A DNA stretch of 64,000 nt from Parasponia andersonii (Eukaryota; Streptophyta; Magnoliopsida; Rosales; Cannabaceae): contig JXTB01000105.1 of NCBI GenBank assembly GCA_002914805.1, forward strand, positions 501,811-565,810, in the 5' to 3' direction. A program made the position numbers and the translations under genes. Below, piece by piece: positions 52,037 to 62,861 of the stretch (position 1 is its first letter; each line of letters starts with the position of its first letter). The notes under the pieces were generated by a model. It searched no databases. It saw only the letters and a list, made by a program, of their open reading frames with translations, and was not told the origin of the DNA.

Positions 52037-55000
52037 ATGCCTCCTAGAAGAGTTCCGAGGCACCAGCCAGATGCCGAACCTCTTCGTCCGGATTTCACTC
52101 ATCTGATCGAGGTAATGTAGCAGGCATTCGTCCAGATAAGCAATCCAGATTATCAGCCTCCAACTCCGAGGGAACGTCAGTTGGATCATGCTGATAATCT
52201 CCAATGGTTCATGCGTCTCCAGCCAGGGCAGTTTGATGGTAGACCAGAAGCTCTTACGACAATTGCTTGGTTGCGTGAGATAGAGAAGCATTTTCGGGCC
52301 CTAGGTACTCCGATTGAGTTTTAGGCTGTGTTTGCGATTACCCGTTTGACAGGAAGTGCCACTCGTTGGTGGGAGACCGTGGAATAGATGCAAGATGTAG
52401 TAAGATTGACTTGGGAAGACTTTGAACGGATTTTCAAGGCCCAGTATGCCAATGAGGATCAATAGGATGAAGTTGTGAACCGGTTTGAGAGGTTGATTCA
52501 AGGTAACGGAACGGTGAGTGAGTACCTGATAGAGTTCACTGAGTTGGCAAGTGTTGCTCTTAGAATGGGTATGAGTGAGAAGTACCGAGTTGCTAAGTTC
52601 AGGAGTCGTCTGAATTAGAACATTTTCAACAAGATTGGTACTCAGATCTTCCGTACTCTTCCTGAGATTGCAGTGGTTGCCTAGCAAGTAGAGGCTATTG
52701 AAGAAGGACTGGATTCTAGGAGGAACCAGTAGAGAAGTAATGACAGGAAAGCCACCAGAAAGAACCAGGGGCAGTGGGAGCTCGAACAACAGTAGTTCTT
52801 CAGGGGGTGGCAAAGGTAGTCCCTACGAAGGATGTTTTGTTTATGGTCAGCAGGGTCATCGGAAGAAGGAGTGTCCTAACCATATGCAGAAATCTCCTCC
52901 TTCTCAGGGAGGACTGCAGAGGAGCCAGTCAGGTTCTGTTTCTTATTAGAACACTCAAGCAAGGCCGCAATAGTCACAGGGTGCTTCGCAGGCTTTTACT
53001 ACCCCTCAGCCTTATCAGCATCAGTACCGCCCTCAAGGTTTTACTCAGAACATTCAGACTCTTCAGGCCTCAGGGAATCAGGGTGGGCATAGTTTTGGCA
53101 GTAGTAGTCCAGGATCCAGCAGTAGCCGTCCTGGCCAGGGAAGAGGCAACAAAGGGAAAGGAAAGGTGACTGGCCAAGCCTATGCTTTTACTGGGACAGA
53201 CGACACTCAGGATCACACCGACCGAGGTGTTGTTGATGGTATGATCCTTCTCTCACACTCTTGGGCACATGTTTTGTTTGATACTAGTGCATCCCATTCA
53301 TTCATATCCTTAATTTTTGCTCAACTATTGGGGTTGAAATTTTCTGATTTGGATTATGTATTGACATTGGGTATATCTTTGGGAGGAGTGGCCAATGTGT
53401 CTAGTGTGTGTAAGTCTTGTCGGATTGTGGTTGGTGATAAGAAGCTTCTTACTGATTTGATTATGTTGCCGATGGGACAGTATGACGTGATACTCGGTAT
53501 TGATTGGTTGTCGAAGTATCGAGCCATGGTGGACTATCGTGCGAAACGGGTGACTCTTTTTTCTAGTGATGGATATCCTATTGTCTATCAGGCTAGGATG
53601 AGTCCATTGAAGCCTAGTCCTGTTTTGAAAGTGTGCTTGGGTGGAAGAAAGAAACTTGAGTGTTATGGGAACTTGTTTACCATGGATGGCGAGGTGAGGA
53701 TAGACTATCAAGACCCATAGATTCCGGTGGTGTGTGAGTATTTGGAGGTGTATCCTGAAGACTTACCGGGGTTACCACCTGATAGGGAGATCGAGTTTTG
53801 TATTGAACTAGTTCCTGGAGCTCATCCAATTTCTATTCCAGCCTATCGCATGGCACCTGCTGAGATGGAAGAATTAAGAGAACAGTTGGACGATCTGCTT
53901 TCCAAGGGCTTTATTCGCAGTAGCACTTCCCTTAGGGTGCTCCTGTTTTGTTGCGAAGAAAGCTGATGGTTCGTTGAGACTTTGTGTAGATTACAAGAAG
54001 TTGAACCAGTTGACAGTGAAGAACAAGTAACCTTTGCCAAGGATAGATGAGTTGTTTGATCAACTTGGTGGTTCAAGTTTCTTCTCCAAGATCAATTTGA
54101 GATCTGGTTATCATTAGTTGAAGATAAGAGAGGACGATATACCGAAGACAGTATTCAAAACCCGATATGGTTACTTTGAGTTTCTTGTGATGCCGTTTGG
54201 TTTGACGAATGCACCTACAGCTTTAATGGATCTCATGAATCGAATCTTCAGGCTGTTTTTGGATCATTTTGTGGCTGTATTCATCGATGATATCCTGGTT
54301 TATTCCAAGATTCGAGAAGAACATGCCGAACATCTGGGGATAGTTCTCAAGACCTTGAGAGATCATCAGTTGTATGCCAAGAAATCAAAATGTGACTTTT
54401 GAATGTCAGAAGTGAAGTTCTTGGGGCATGTGATTTCTCATAGAGGTATTTCAGTCGATCCCGCTAAGATCGAAGCTATCTTGGAGTGGGAAAGACCAAG
54501 AAATGTAACGGAGATACGTAGTTTCCTTGGATTGGCAGGCTACTACCGTTGTTTTGTGCAAGATTTCTCAAGAATTGCTTTGCCTTTGACGAAGTTGACC
54601 AGGAAGGACGTCAAGTTTGTTTAGGATCACGAAAGTGAAAAAGCTTTTATCAGGTTGAAGCAGAGTTTAATCACCACACCGGTTCTTACTGTTCCCTGAC
54701 AATAGCAAGCCTTATGTGGTGTATACCGATGCTTCAAAGACAGGTTTGGGATGTGTCTTGATGCAGAATGGTCGAGTTGTGGCTTATGCTTCTTGTTAGT
54801 TGAAGCCACATGAGAGGAACTATACCACCCATGATCTAGAACTTATAGCAGTGATCTTTGCCTTGAAGATTTGGCGATGTTACTTGTATGGTGTGAAGTT
54901 CGACATATTCTCTGATCATAAGAGTTTGAAGTATCTCTTTACTCAGAAGGATTTGAACTTGAGACAATGAAGATGGATTGAGTATATGAAGGATTATGAC

Positions 55001-56623
55001 TTCGACCTACAGTATCATCCTGGTAAAGCCAATGTTATAGTCGATGCACTGAGTAGGAAGCCTCGTGGTGCACTGGCTGCACTAGTGTTTGAAGACTGGA
55101 ATAACTCAGTTGCGATTGGTGATTACAACTTGCAGTACTTCGAGAATGAAGATGTTGCTTGCCTGAGTAACATTGTGATTTCGCCATTACTTCTCCACAC
55201 TGTCCAATGGAGTCAGTGGCAAGACAGGGAGTTGAAGACAATATGGAACCGACTTCAGAATGATGAACAGTTAGATGGTTGGAGTACTAACAGAGAAGGG
55301 TTTTTGCTTTTCAATGGGAAGTTGGCTGTAGCTAATGACCCTAATCTTCGAGAAACCATTCTAACAGAGGCTCACAAATCAAGGTTCGCAGTACATCCGG
55401 GTAGTACCAAGATGTACCGAGACTTGAAGCGTTAGTATTTGTGGAAAGGGATGAAAAAGGATGTAGCTACCTTTATGACTAAGTATTTGACTTGTCAGCA
55501 AGTCAAGGCTGAACACCAGAGGCCAGCTGGGTTACTTCAGCCATTGCCAATTCCGAAGTGGAAGTGGGACAAGATCACGATAGACTTTGTGACTAGTTTG
55601 CCAAAGATCTTGAGGAAGAATGATGCAGTTTGGGTGATAGTCGATCGGTTGACAAAGAGTGCTCACTTTATACTGATCCGGAAGGACTACTCACTTACTA
55701 AGCTCAGTAAACTATATATGGAGAACATCATCCGTTTGCATGGTATGCCTTCAAGCATAGTATCTGATAGAGATCCAAAGTTTACTTCTAAGTTTTGGTA
55801 AGCCTTGCAGAAAGCGTTGGGTACGTAATTGGATATCAGTACGGCTCACCATCCTGAGACAGACAATCAGTCTGAAAGGACCATTCAGATTCTTGAAAAC
55901 ATGCTACGTTGTTGCATACTGGATTTTGGTGGGAACTGGGATGATCATCTTCTTTTGGTGGAATTTGCTTATAATAACAATTACCAGACCAGTGTGGGTG
56001 TGGCTCCATATGAAGTGTTGTATGGAAGGCTGTGTAGATCGCCTTTGTGTTGAGCAGAACCCGAAGAGCGTATTACTCTTAGACCTGAGTTAATTGAAAA
56101 GACTACTAAGAAGATTAAGGATATCCAAGAGAGACTCAAGGAGATTCAAAGTCGTCAGAAGATTTATGCTGACCCGAAGAGGCATGAGGTGGAGTTTGAT
56201 ACTGGTGATTCCGTATTCTTGAAAGTGACTCCAAGGCGAGGTGTTACAAGATTTGGGGTTAAGGGTAAGCTTGCTCCAAGGTATATTGATCCCTTTGAGA
56301 TCACTGAGAGAATTAGACGAGTGGCGTATTGCTTGAATTTGTCTTCACAGTTGGGTCACGTGCATAATGTGTTTCACTCGTCGATGTTGAAGAAATACAC
56401 GCCAGACCCATCTCATGTTGTTCAGTACGTGCATGTACCGATCCAAGAAAATGTGTCCTATGAAGAGCAACCTGTTCGTTTGTTAGCTAGGGAGTTGAAG
56501 ATGCTTCGCAACAGAGAGATTCCACTTGTCAATGTGCTTTCGGAACATCACAAAGAAGACGAGGCTACTTGGGAACTCGAGACGGAGATGTACAAGAAGT
56601 ACCATTATTTGTTTAACTTTTAG
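52037..56623 (+). pseudogene. Nested Gypsy gag-pol polyprotein with chromodomain-like tail, interrupted
   Basis: Gag starts at ATG 52037-52039 (MPPRRVPRHQPD). The zinc knuckle near 52835 reads CFVYGQQGHRKKEC: the second Cys is Tyr. The protease at about 53280 has DTSASHSF in place of DTGASHSF. The RT (54118-54624) holds MPFGLTNAP and the FIDD form of the YxDD box. RNase H follows with TDASKTGLG. The integrase has its zinc-binding His/Cys region, IDFVTS, SDRDPKF and QSERTIQ, so the DDE triad is present. The tail to 56623 is chromodomain-like (EIPLVNVL, EATWELETEM). In-frame stops occur at 52118, 52322, 52385, 52463, 52616, 52682, 52730, 52947, 52971 and 53718 (all TAG), then of mixed type. Frame changes lie near 52690, 53940 and 54700. 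Confidence 0.92.
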
Positions 56624-56686
56624 TTAGAAGTTGTATTGTGATGTAAACCTTGACTTGTATTTTGAATTTCGAGACAAAATTATTAT

Positions 56687-56699
56687 AAGGAGGGGAGAA
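56687..56699 (+). promoter_or_regulatory. Polypurine tract of the nested Gypsy element
   Basis: AAGGAGGGGAGAA directly precedes the TG of the 3' LTR, where plus-strand synthesis is primed in this class. Confidence 0.85.
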
Positions 56700-56914
56700 T
56701 GTAAAAACCCAAAATTTTCGAGGGTAATTTGGACATTTTACCAATTTTTTGAATATAATATTGGGGAATTAATTTGCAAAAATTTTGTGTAGAATGACTA
56801 AATTGTAATTTTTGGGAGACTAGATTGATAGAGATTTGAAATTTGGGGACTTATGTGCAATTTTTGAAAAAATACATAGCCCCATTCAAAATAGGCCACG
56901 TGGCCTGTTCACTC

Positions 56915-56957
<43 letters not shown>

Positions 56958-58836
56958 CTTCGATCTCTTTCTCTCTTCGGGTCCTTCTCCGCCGTCGACA
57001 CCAGACCGCCGCAGGAGCCACCACCTTCTGCCCGTGCCACCGACCGGCGAAGCTTCCCTGTGCGATGCCGAAGCCGCACCGTCCGTCCCTGATCGCCACC
57101 ATCGCCTACAATGCCAAAAAATCTCTAAGAGGCCGAATCGGATTTTTGGTTGCCGGTGACGATTTCGGCCACTATTCGACCTCCAACAAGTTCCGTTGGA
57201 TTCGTCTCGTCGCAAAGATCATCAAGGTATATATATCTCAACCCCATTTTGCCCAGATTGAAAGTTGTCATTTTTGGGTATTTCAAGTTTATGATTGTTG
57301 TTTGTGATTCAGCCGTTGGATTGTGTTTTTGACCTCATTTTTGGAATGTACTTGGAAAATAGAGAAATTTGATATATATATATATATATATATACATATA
57401 TATTGTGTTGTTTTGTGATCAGCACGAAAATCGAGATCGGACGATCGAGATTTGCGTCGTTTTGCATGCCACTGGCCCGGTGTGAGCCTAGACCCGAATT
57501 TGACAAGTTATATGTCTAACCTAGCTATTTTGGGTGTTAGGAATTCAGTGAAGAAGTTCGTTTGTGGAATTGAAGCTCCGGTGAGAAGTTAGTTTTCGCA
57601 AGGGGACGATCAAGGGTTTGGAATTGGTTCCCGACCCTCCGGGCGATTGTCAATGACTCTTTGAGGATTCAATAGCATGGTATTGCTATTCGAGCGATAT
57701 AGGGATTCAATTACCTGTGTTTTATATCATTTTCGAATCAAACTTACTTTCAGCAACATATGAAAATAAATGTGATTTCTAGACTATTTAAATATCTGTG
57801 ATGAGAATTGGTTGTATGAGATATATACTGTATTGCTTTGGGAATTTTCTGAGTGCATGTTATTTTGGGTATATTAAAAATAGGGTCGTTATGATGCCCA
57901 TTTTTTTATAAAGAAAAAAACTTAGCATGCTGATTTTACTGAAAGTGTGGCGTTGCGTGCCCCGCCGTTAGTGTAGAGTCCGTAAACTCACACAGGGTTC
58001 TGTTACTTTTGATTACCTCCCTATTTGGCAGGCTTAGGCAATTCGATTTCCCTTCTAGGTTTGGTAGGTGACACACAGGTGTCCAATCTGGGTATATACT
58101 TAGGTGTCAAGCAGACAGTTAGGCATACTTAGTGCCATCATCGTAGGTTTCCACAGATGAGAGAATATGAGCTCATGGGTATGGGTTGATTTGTGTCATG
58201 TGTATATGAATTGAATGATTTTAATTATACTGCTTTATATATATATATATATGGATTTCCGGTTTGGATTATATATATATATATATGTATGTTTTAGACT
58301 AAACTAACTATGCAGGAATTCTCCATCACTAAAATATTTTCGACCGGGTAATTATTTTTCATACTTAGTATTTTATGCTCACCCCCCTGGCTTCTCCCTC
58401 AGGTGGTGTACAGTGCAATCTTGGTGATCAAGAGGAGTAAGAGGTCATCTAGATTGCAGTTCGTCTCTTGTTAATGCTAGGAGTTTGTTGTCGTAGTCTT
58501 TAGACTATTTGGGTTTTGTATTAGCATTGAACCAAGATTACTGCTTTCTATTTTGTCTGCGAACTTATGTATGTCATTCTGGTATTTGACTTTTGTGTAG
58601 ATGATAGTGATGCTTAGACTTATATTTGACTTCATAATTTTTAATTATTATTTAGTCTATGTTTGATGGTGTATACGAACTGTGGGAGTGGTTCACGAGA
58701 TGAAATTCTGATTATTTTATTTTAATTGACTATTTATAAAACTAAAAAATTTTCCACATTTTTCAAATAAATCAAGGAATTTCCTATCTTTGTGAAATTC
58801 CTCTTCTGCCATTAGCCCGAGTTTTGGGTCGTGACA
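56700..58836 (+). repeat. 3' LTR of the nested Gypsy element
   Basis: Begins TGTAAAAACCC and ends TTGGGTCGTGACA. It aligns with the 5' LTR throughout, apart from the ~80-bp absence near 57945 and a large CT expansion at about 56919-56954. Confidence 0.93.
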
Positions 58837-58841
58837 TTGGT
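58837..58841. repeat. Target-site duplication TTGGT, right copy (nested Gypsy)
   Basis: Matches 49708-49712; the host LTR resumes just after it. Confidence 0.95.
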
Positions 58842-59370
58842 CATGCTAGAAGATTTTAGATGGTACTACTAAATCCTTAAAGGCTCTAGACAAGGCCGGA
58901 TGGTGGTAGATGGGTTGGGACGGTCCTAAAAGCTCCTAGAATGACTTAGAAGAGCCAAGATGGTGGGTGAACCTCCTAGAAAGATTTAAGTCATGCTTGT
59001 TCTAGATTTATTCATGTAAATATCTTTGTAGATATTACCATTTTATTTGGGAAGATACTAGACAATTTGTAAAATTATGCCACTTGACACGATCTTAACC
59101 CTTGATTTATTTAAACTTTGTCTATATAAAAGATCCCTTGGATTCATTTGTACACAAGTTCTATTTTTTAAAATTATAAGCATTCGAAAAGTAATATAAA
59201 ACATTCATTCACTCAAACTCTCTTATTTTTTGCCACTTTGTTTCAAAACTTATTCTAAACCTCTATCTTGAGTATTAGTAGACTGACTTAGTACGACAGA
59301 TTATTCTAAATATCGCACAGATTATTCTAAATATCGCACGATTATCTAGTTTAAAACTAGGGTCGTGACA
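58842..59370 (+). repeat. 3' LTR of the outer Gypsy element, right piece
   Basis: Resumes with CATGCTAGAAGATTTTA, matching CATACTAGAAGATTTTA of the 5' LTR, and ends AGGGTCGTGACA. A 21-bp unit starting CAGATTATTC is duplicated at 59297 and 59318 here but not in the 5' LTR. Confidence 0.88.
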
Positions 59371-59840
59371 TTAAAATCTCATGGTTTTTCGTCGCTGGCC
59401 ATCAGTCCCACCCATACGGTCCAAAAGTATAACACCCTTTATGGTGGACCGTTATTTAGGACAAATGATATTTCATGGTAACCACACCTCAATTTCAATT
59501 TTCAAACATGGAGATCTTAAATCCAAATCTCCACCAATAATCAATGTCTAATTAAAACAAATAAATTATTGTCATTTTCCGATCTAATGTAAACGAAAGA
59601 ATAATTTTCCATCTCCTAGATGGCTGAAACCAAGAACAAACGCCTACTAGTGTTACAAAACCATATTGTTTGGAAGACAAAATATAGCTCTCGCCTCCTT
59701 TGAACAATAAATAGATTCTACTAAAACTGTTAGATCCTATATACAAACAGAATAGGCCAAAATTGCATCGTATAATGAGAAGCATGTATATTGATATCGA
59801 ACTCCGCTCTAAACTGCGCACTTGTGGATATATGACTCTT
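59371..59840. other. Spacer between the Gypsy nest and AE7
   Basis: Likely contains the 3' UTR of the minus-strand AE7 gene. An 8-bp inverted repeat ACGGTCCA/TGGACCGT lies at about 59417-59453. No gene. Confidence 0.6.
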
Positions 59841-62800
59841 TCAACCATAGGTAGGAGCTAAACATTCGTCTACCATATCCAGAAGACTTGGGTTTTCCAA
59901 TGCTGCTGCAACTCTTTCCTTGTCATTAAGTTGCTTATTAACTGCATGTACAACAGAGAGAGACAATTGAACAGCTGTCAACGAAACTGAGGAGCGCTTC
60001 CATAACATTAAACACAGACAGAAAATCAAAACCCCATTGAACCAAACAGTAATTCGAAAAAGAAAGAAAACAAAAAATTTGTCAAATCAGGGTCTAAGCT
60101 GCTTTACTTGGATTTACTTTCCTTCTCTGTTTTTTGTTTTTTAAATTAAAAAAGTTGGAAATATTTTTTTGGAAGTTTGCTTGGCAATCTTGTTTTTATT
60201 TTTTGTTTTTAAAAATTGTTACCAAAAATTTCAAAAAAAGTGGTAACAAAAAAGTTCTAATGCTTTTTATTTTTTTAGACAAATTTAAAAAATAAAGGAA
60301 CGTACAAATATTTGTATACAAATGCACACATACATATATGCATATATATATACACAAATACAAGTCTACAAGACTTTCTCACTCGTTATTTGCACTTTTT
60401 TGTTTTTGAAAACAATTAGTGAAATAAAATTTGTCAAGCATATTTTTTATTTTTCAAAATTGAAAACCAAAACAAAATTTTTATTTCTATTTTCAATTTA
60501 TGTAAACAAAAAACTGAAAATGAATTCAAATAAGTCCTAAACTATTTGCTTTACTTTAAAAGACCTATTATATATAGTCAATGAAAGACGCGATGAACTA
60601 TGCACGCTTATTCTCCATAGGCAACAAGCTTATTAAGGAAACTTAGGGAAGACACTCGACTTATGATTGTGGGCGCATGCCCCAAAGCAATTTTTTTCCC
60701 CCCTTAAAATGAGAGAAGTTCTAGTACTCATTACAAAAGATTCTAATGCTTTTTTGCCAGACACGTTTGATGGTACGGCACTGCAGCACTAATGACTATT
60801 CATAGCTAGCAGTATCTAAAGCAAGCCAATCCCATAGAGAAATTTCTAAAGAAAAACAGTCGCCATAACACACAGTAAGACAGAGAGAGTACCGGCAGCT
60901 TCAGTTGCATGAGATCCAGGTGCAACTCGAATATCCACCTAATTCAAGAAAATTTAAAACGAAAATCAGAAATTAAGTGGAAGTGTCCATATCATTTTCA
61001 CATTTGTTGCAGTATAAGAACTAAACCAGCTCAAGTTTAAGTCCACTTAATATAAAGAAAGTAACCTGGTTCTAAACATTAGAAACTACAGATACTTAAC
61101 TAGCATTTCAAGCTGAAAATAGAAGAAGAATCAAGTCTACAGTGGTGAGTTACTTAGCGCGGTTCACAAAACATTTTGATGAGCAAGTAAATGCTATGCA
61201 GAGAGCATTGTGAAAACACTAGGACTTTTGGATCAGTTAGGAGTAACATAGATATCTGGCTTATATATTGCCTAACTCAGACTGCACAGACTTCATTAAA
61301 AGATTCAAAATAATCAAATAAATAAATAAACGAAATGCTTCCCTATATAAACAAACAAAGAAACTCAAAAGGCTTTAAGATTATCTCAATTCAAACAATT
61401 CACACTATAATACTATATTGGGTAGGAAAATCAGTGGAGCTAGATCAAAGTTATCAAAGCTTAGAGGGTTTGGAAGGTGTGGGTTGCTGCAGCACTGTCT
61501 TACCACACTCTTAAACCAATTTCCAAAATAACCACAAAAGTAAAGAAAAATGAGAATCATCGGGCACAAAAGATTCATACAGATTTCATATGGCAGATTA
61601 AGTTCTATTGTTCTTTTTCTCTTCTAATAAGACACAAAATTAATTTAAAAAAAAAAAAAAGCATACACTGGATCCTCCAAGAAAACAGAGTATAATATAA
61701 AAGAATCAGAAGACACAAACACAGAGAAAGTAATTTTCTCCTTCCATTCTTGTGTGACAATTTTTTCTTTCTATTTTCTCAACAAAAACGGAGGCATAAC
61801 TTCAAGGGCTAACACGTAATAGCATTCACAATCACATCAACAGAATAGAGGTCGCATGAATTGAAAACCAGGAATTCTAATTAAGTAGTAACAATATCTG
61901 TAGGAAAACTTTCAACACTGGCATACACAGGGTTTACTATAAGTACGCCATTTATTAAAATGACATCAAGATTTCTTAATCCATCAATAAAGAAAAGTAC
62001 AGCTAGCAAAATTCGGAAGGAAAACTATAACAGTTTACATCCCTGTCAAGTCTAATATATAGTTGATAAACCATGTACGTTGACAACAAAATTATAGGTC
62101 ATACCTTGTAACGAGAAGGTAGGCTTCTTATGAGTTTCACACGTAAGCAAAGACCAATAATTGTCGCCATACTACAATGTTCAACTGTGGGAGTAAAAGT
62201 GACCCTGAAAGGAAGGCATTGTTCATTTAAGGGACTTTAAACCCCAACGTTCATTTTAAAAACATTGGAATACGAACAAAACAGAGGCAAAAGATTCGAT
62301 TACCTAACATAACTACGATGATCGTTCACTTCAATTGCATCTTCTGTTATTACTTTGAGCTCTTCCAAAGAATAAGGATGCTCAGGATCTTTAATATCTC
62401 TAATATGATTTATGAATTGTTAAGAAAACTAAAATGACAATCGCACATAATCAGGTGCACATCATGTTAAGCATCAAATATTATCTGTTTGTTACGTTAT
62501 ATTAAATAACAAATATATGTATGTACATATAACAGCGTTTACCACACAAGTATGAATACCAAATTAAATAAGTGCTGAATAATTCTTTTGACCATGCACA
62601 TGCCTTTACAGGTCAACATCGCATCTATGTTAACATAACACAGACGTGTACATTCATACACAGATAACATAGACGTAAAATACATGCATACATACATTTA
62701 AAGATGCATATCTTTTGTGTGTCATTCAAAAGGATATCAAAAATTTCTTGTTCATCAATTGGTTCCACTGCATACTCATCTGCATCACTAGGTGCACCTC

Positions 62801-62861
62801 GGACTCGACGCTCTTTCTTTTCATAGATCACAGGATTGGCGTTGATTAGACCCAAAACCAT
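59841..62861 (-). CDS. AE7: MIP18-family protein AE7-like, cytosolic Fe-S cluster assembly, 5 exons
   Basis: AE7/CIAO2 proteins work with MET18/MMS19 and CIA1 to deliver Fe-S clusters to cytosolic and nuclear proteins such as DNA repair enzymes. Exons on the minus strand: 62738-62861, 62304-62409, 62105-62204, 60893-60938 and 59841-59941. The joined frame encodes 158 residues, close to the 157 of Arabidopsis AE7. Conserved blocks appear in order: [57 protein letters not shown] with the family cysteine, [35 protein letters not shown], and MVDECLAP at the end. Introns 2-4 are GT-AG. Intron 1 is not: its ends are AT and AA with U12 signals (separate entry). A model that ignores this would read 13 or more spurious residues after EIFD. 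Confidence 0.93.
62410..62737 (-). other. Probable U12-type AT-AA intron (AE7 intron 1)
   Basis: The donor reads ATATCCTTTT from 62737 downward, an exact match to the U12 AT-AC donor consensus ATATCCTTT. TTTCTTAAC at 62427-62419 differs from the U12 branch consensus TTCCTTAAC at one base. The splice point that restores EIFDHIRDIKD lies 10-11 nt after the branch A, the usual U12 spacing, and leaves an intron ending AA. A repeated AT at the junction allows a two-base shift, but only this register gives the U12 donor. Confidence 0.8.

Larger units (their letters stand above)
49713..58836 (+). mobile_element. Nested Ty3/Gypsy chromovirus, Tekay (Del) type (9124 bp)
   Basis: Younger element inserted in the 3' LTR of the outer Gypsy. 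LTRs are long (2190 and 2137 bp), typical of the Tekay clade. The primer-binding site is canonical, the polypurine tract is AAGGAGGGGAGAA, and the target duplication TTGGT is perfect. Domain order is gag, protease, RT, RNase H, integrase, chromodomain-like tail (EEQPVRLLARELKMLRNREI), the last matching Tekay chromodomains as I know them. The coding region carries nonsense codons and at least three frame changes, so it is dead, but better kept than its host element. Confidence 0.95.
44270..59370 (+). mobile_element. Ty3/Gypsy chromovirus, split by a nested insertion (host element)
   Basis: Outer element of the nest. The 5' LTR is 44270-44950. The 3' LTR is in two pieces, 49563-49712 and 58842-59370, rejoined length 679 bp against 681 bp. 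The insertion lies between them. Without the insert and one target copy, the element is about 5.97 kb. A primer-binding site TGGTATTAAAGC (44954-44965) is a degenerate initiator-Met site. A polypurine tract AGTGGGGGAGGA (49551-49562) precedes the 3' LTR. Domain order gag, protease, RT, RNase H, integrase, chromodomain shows a chromovirus; the clade may be Galadriel-like but this is uncertain. The flanks (GAATT left, TTAAA right) do not match as a target duplication. Confidence 0.92.

Noticed and set aside
52037-53720. TAG reassigned as a sense codon
   Set aside because: The host genes here (CAF1, IWS1, AE7, RING ligase) use ordinary stops and contain no internal TAG. Damage in the element also includes frameshifts and altered catalytic residues, so decay explains it.
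56843-57332. Possible genes in the nested Gypsy LTRs (Ser/Leu- or Arg-rich frames)
   Set aside because: They are translations of the CT microsatellite and GC-richer LTR sequence, are not conserved in frame between the two LTRs, and lack any family signature.
44265-59375. Target-site duplication for the outer Gypsy element
   Set aside because: The five bases on each side (GAATT and TTAAA) do not match; either the duplication has decayed or a flank was rearranged.
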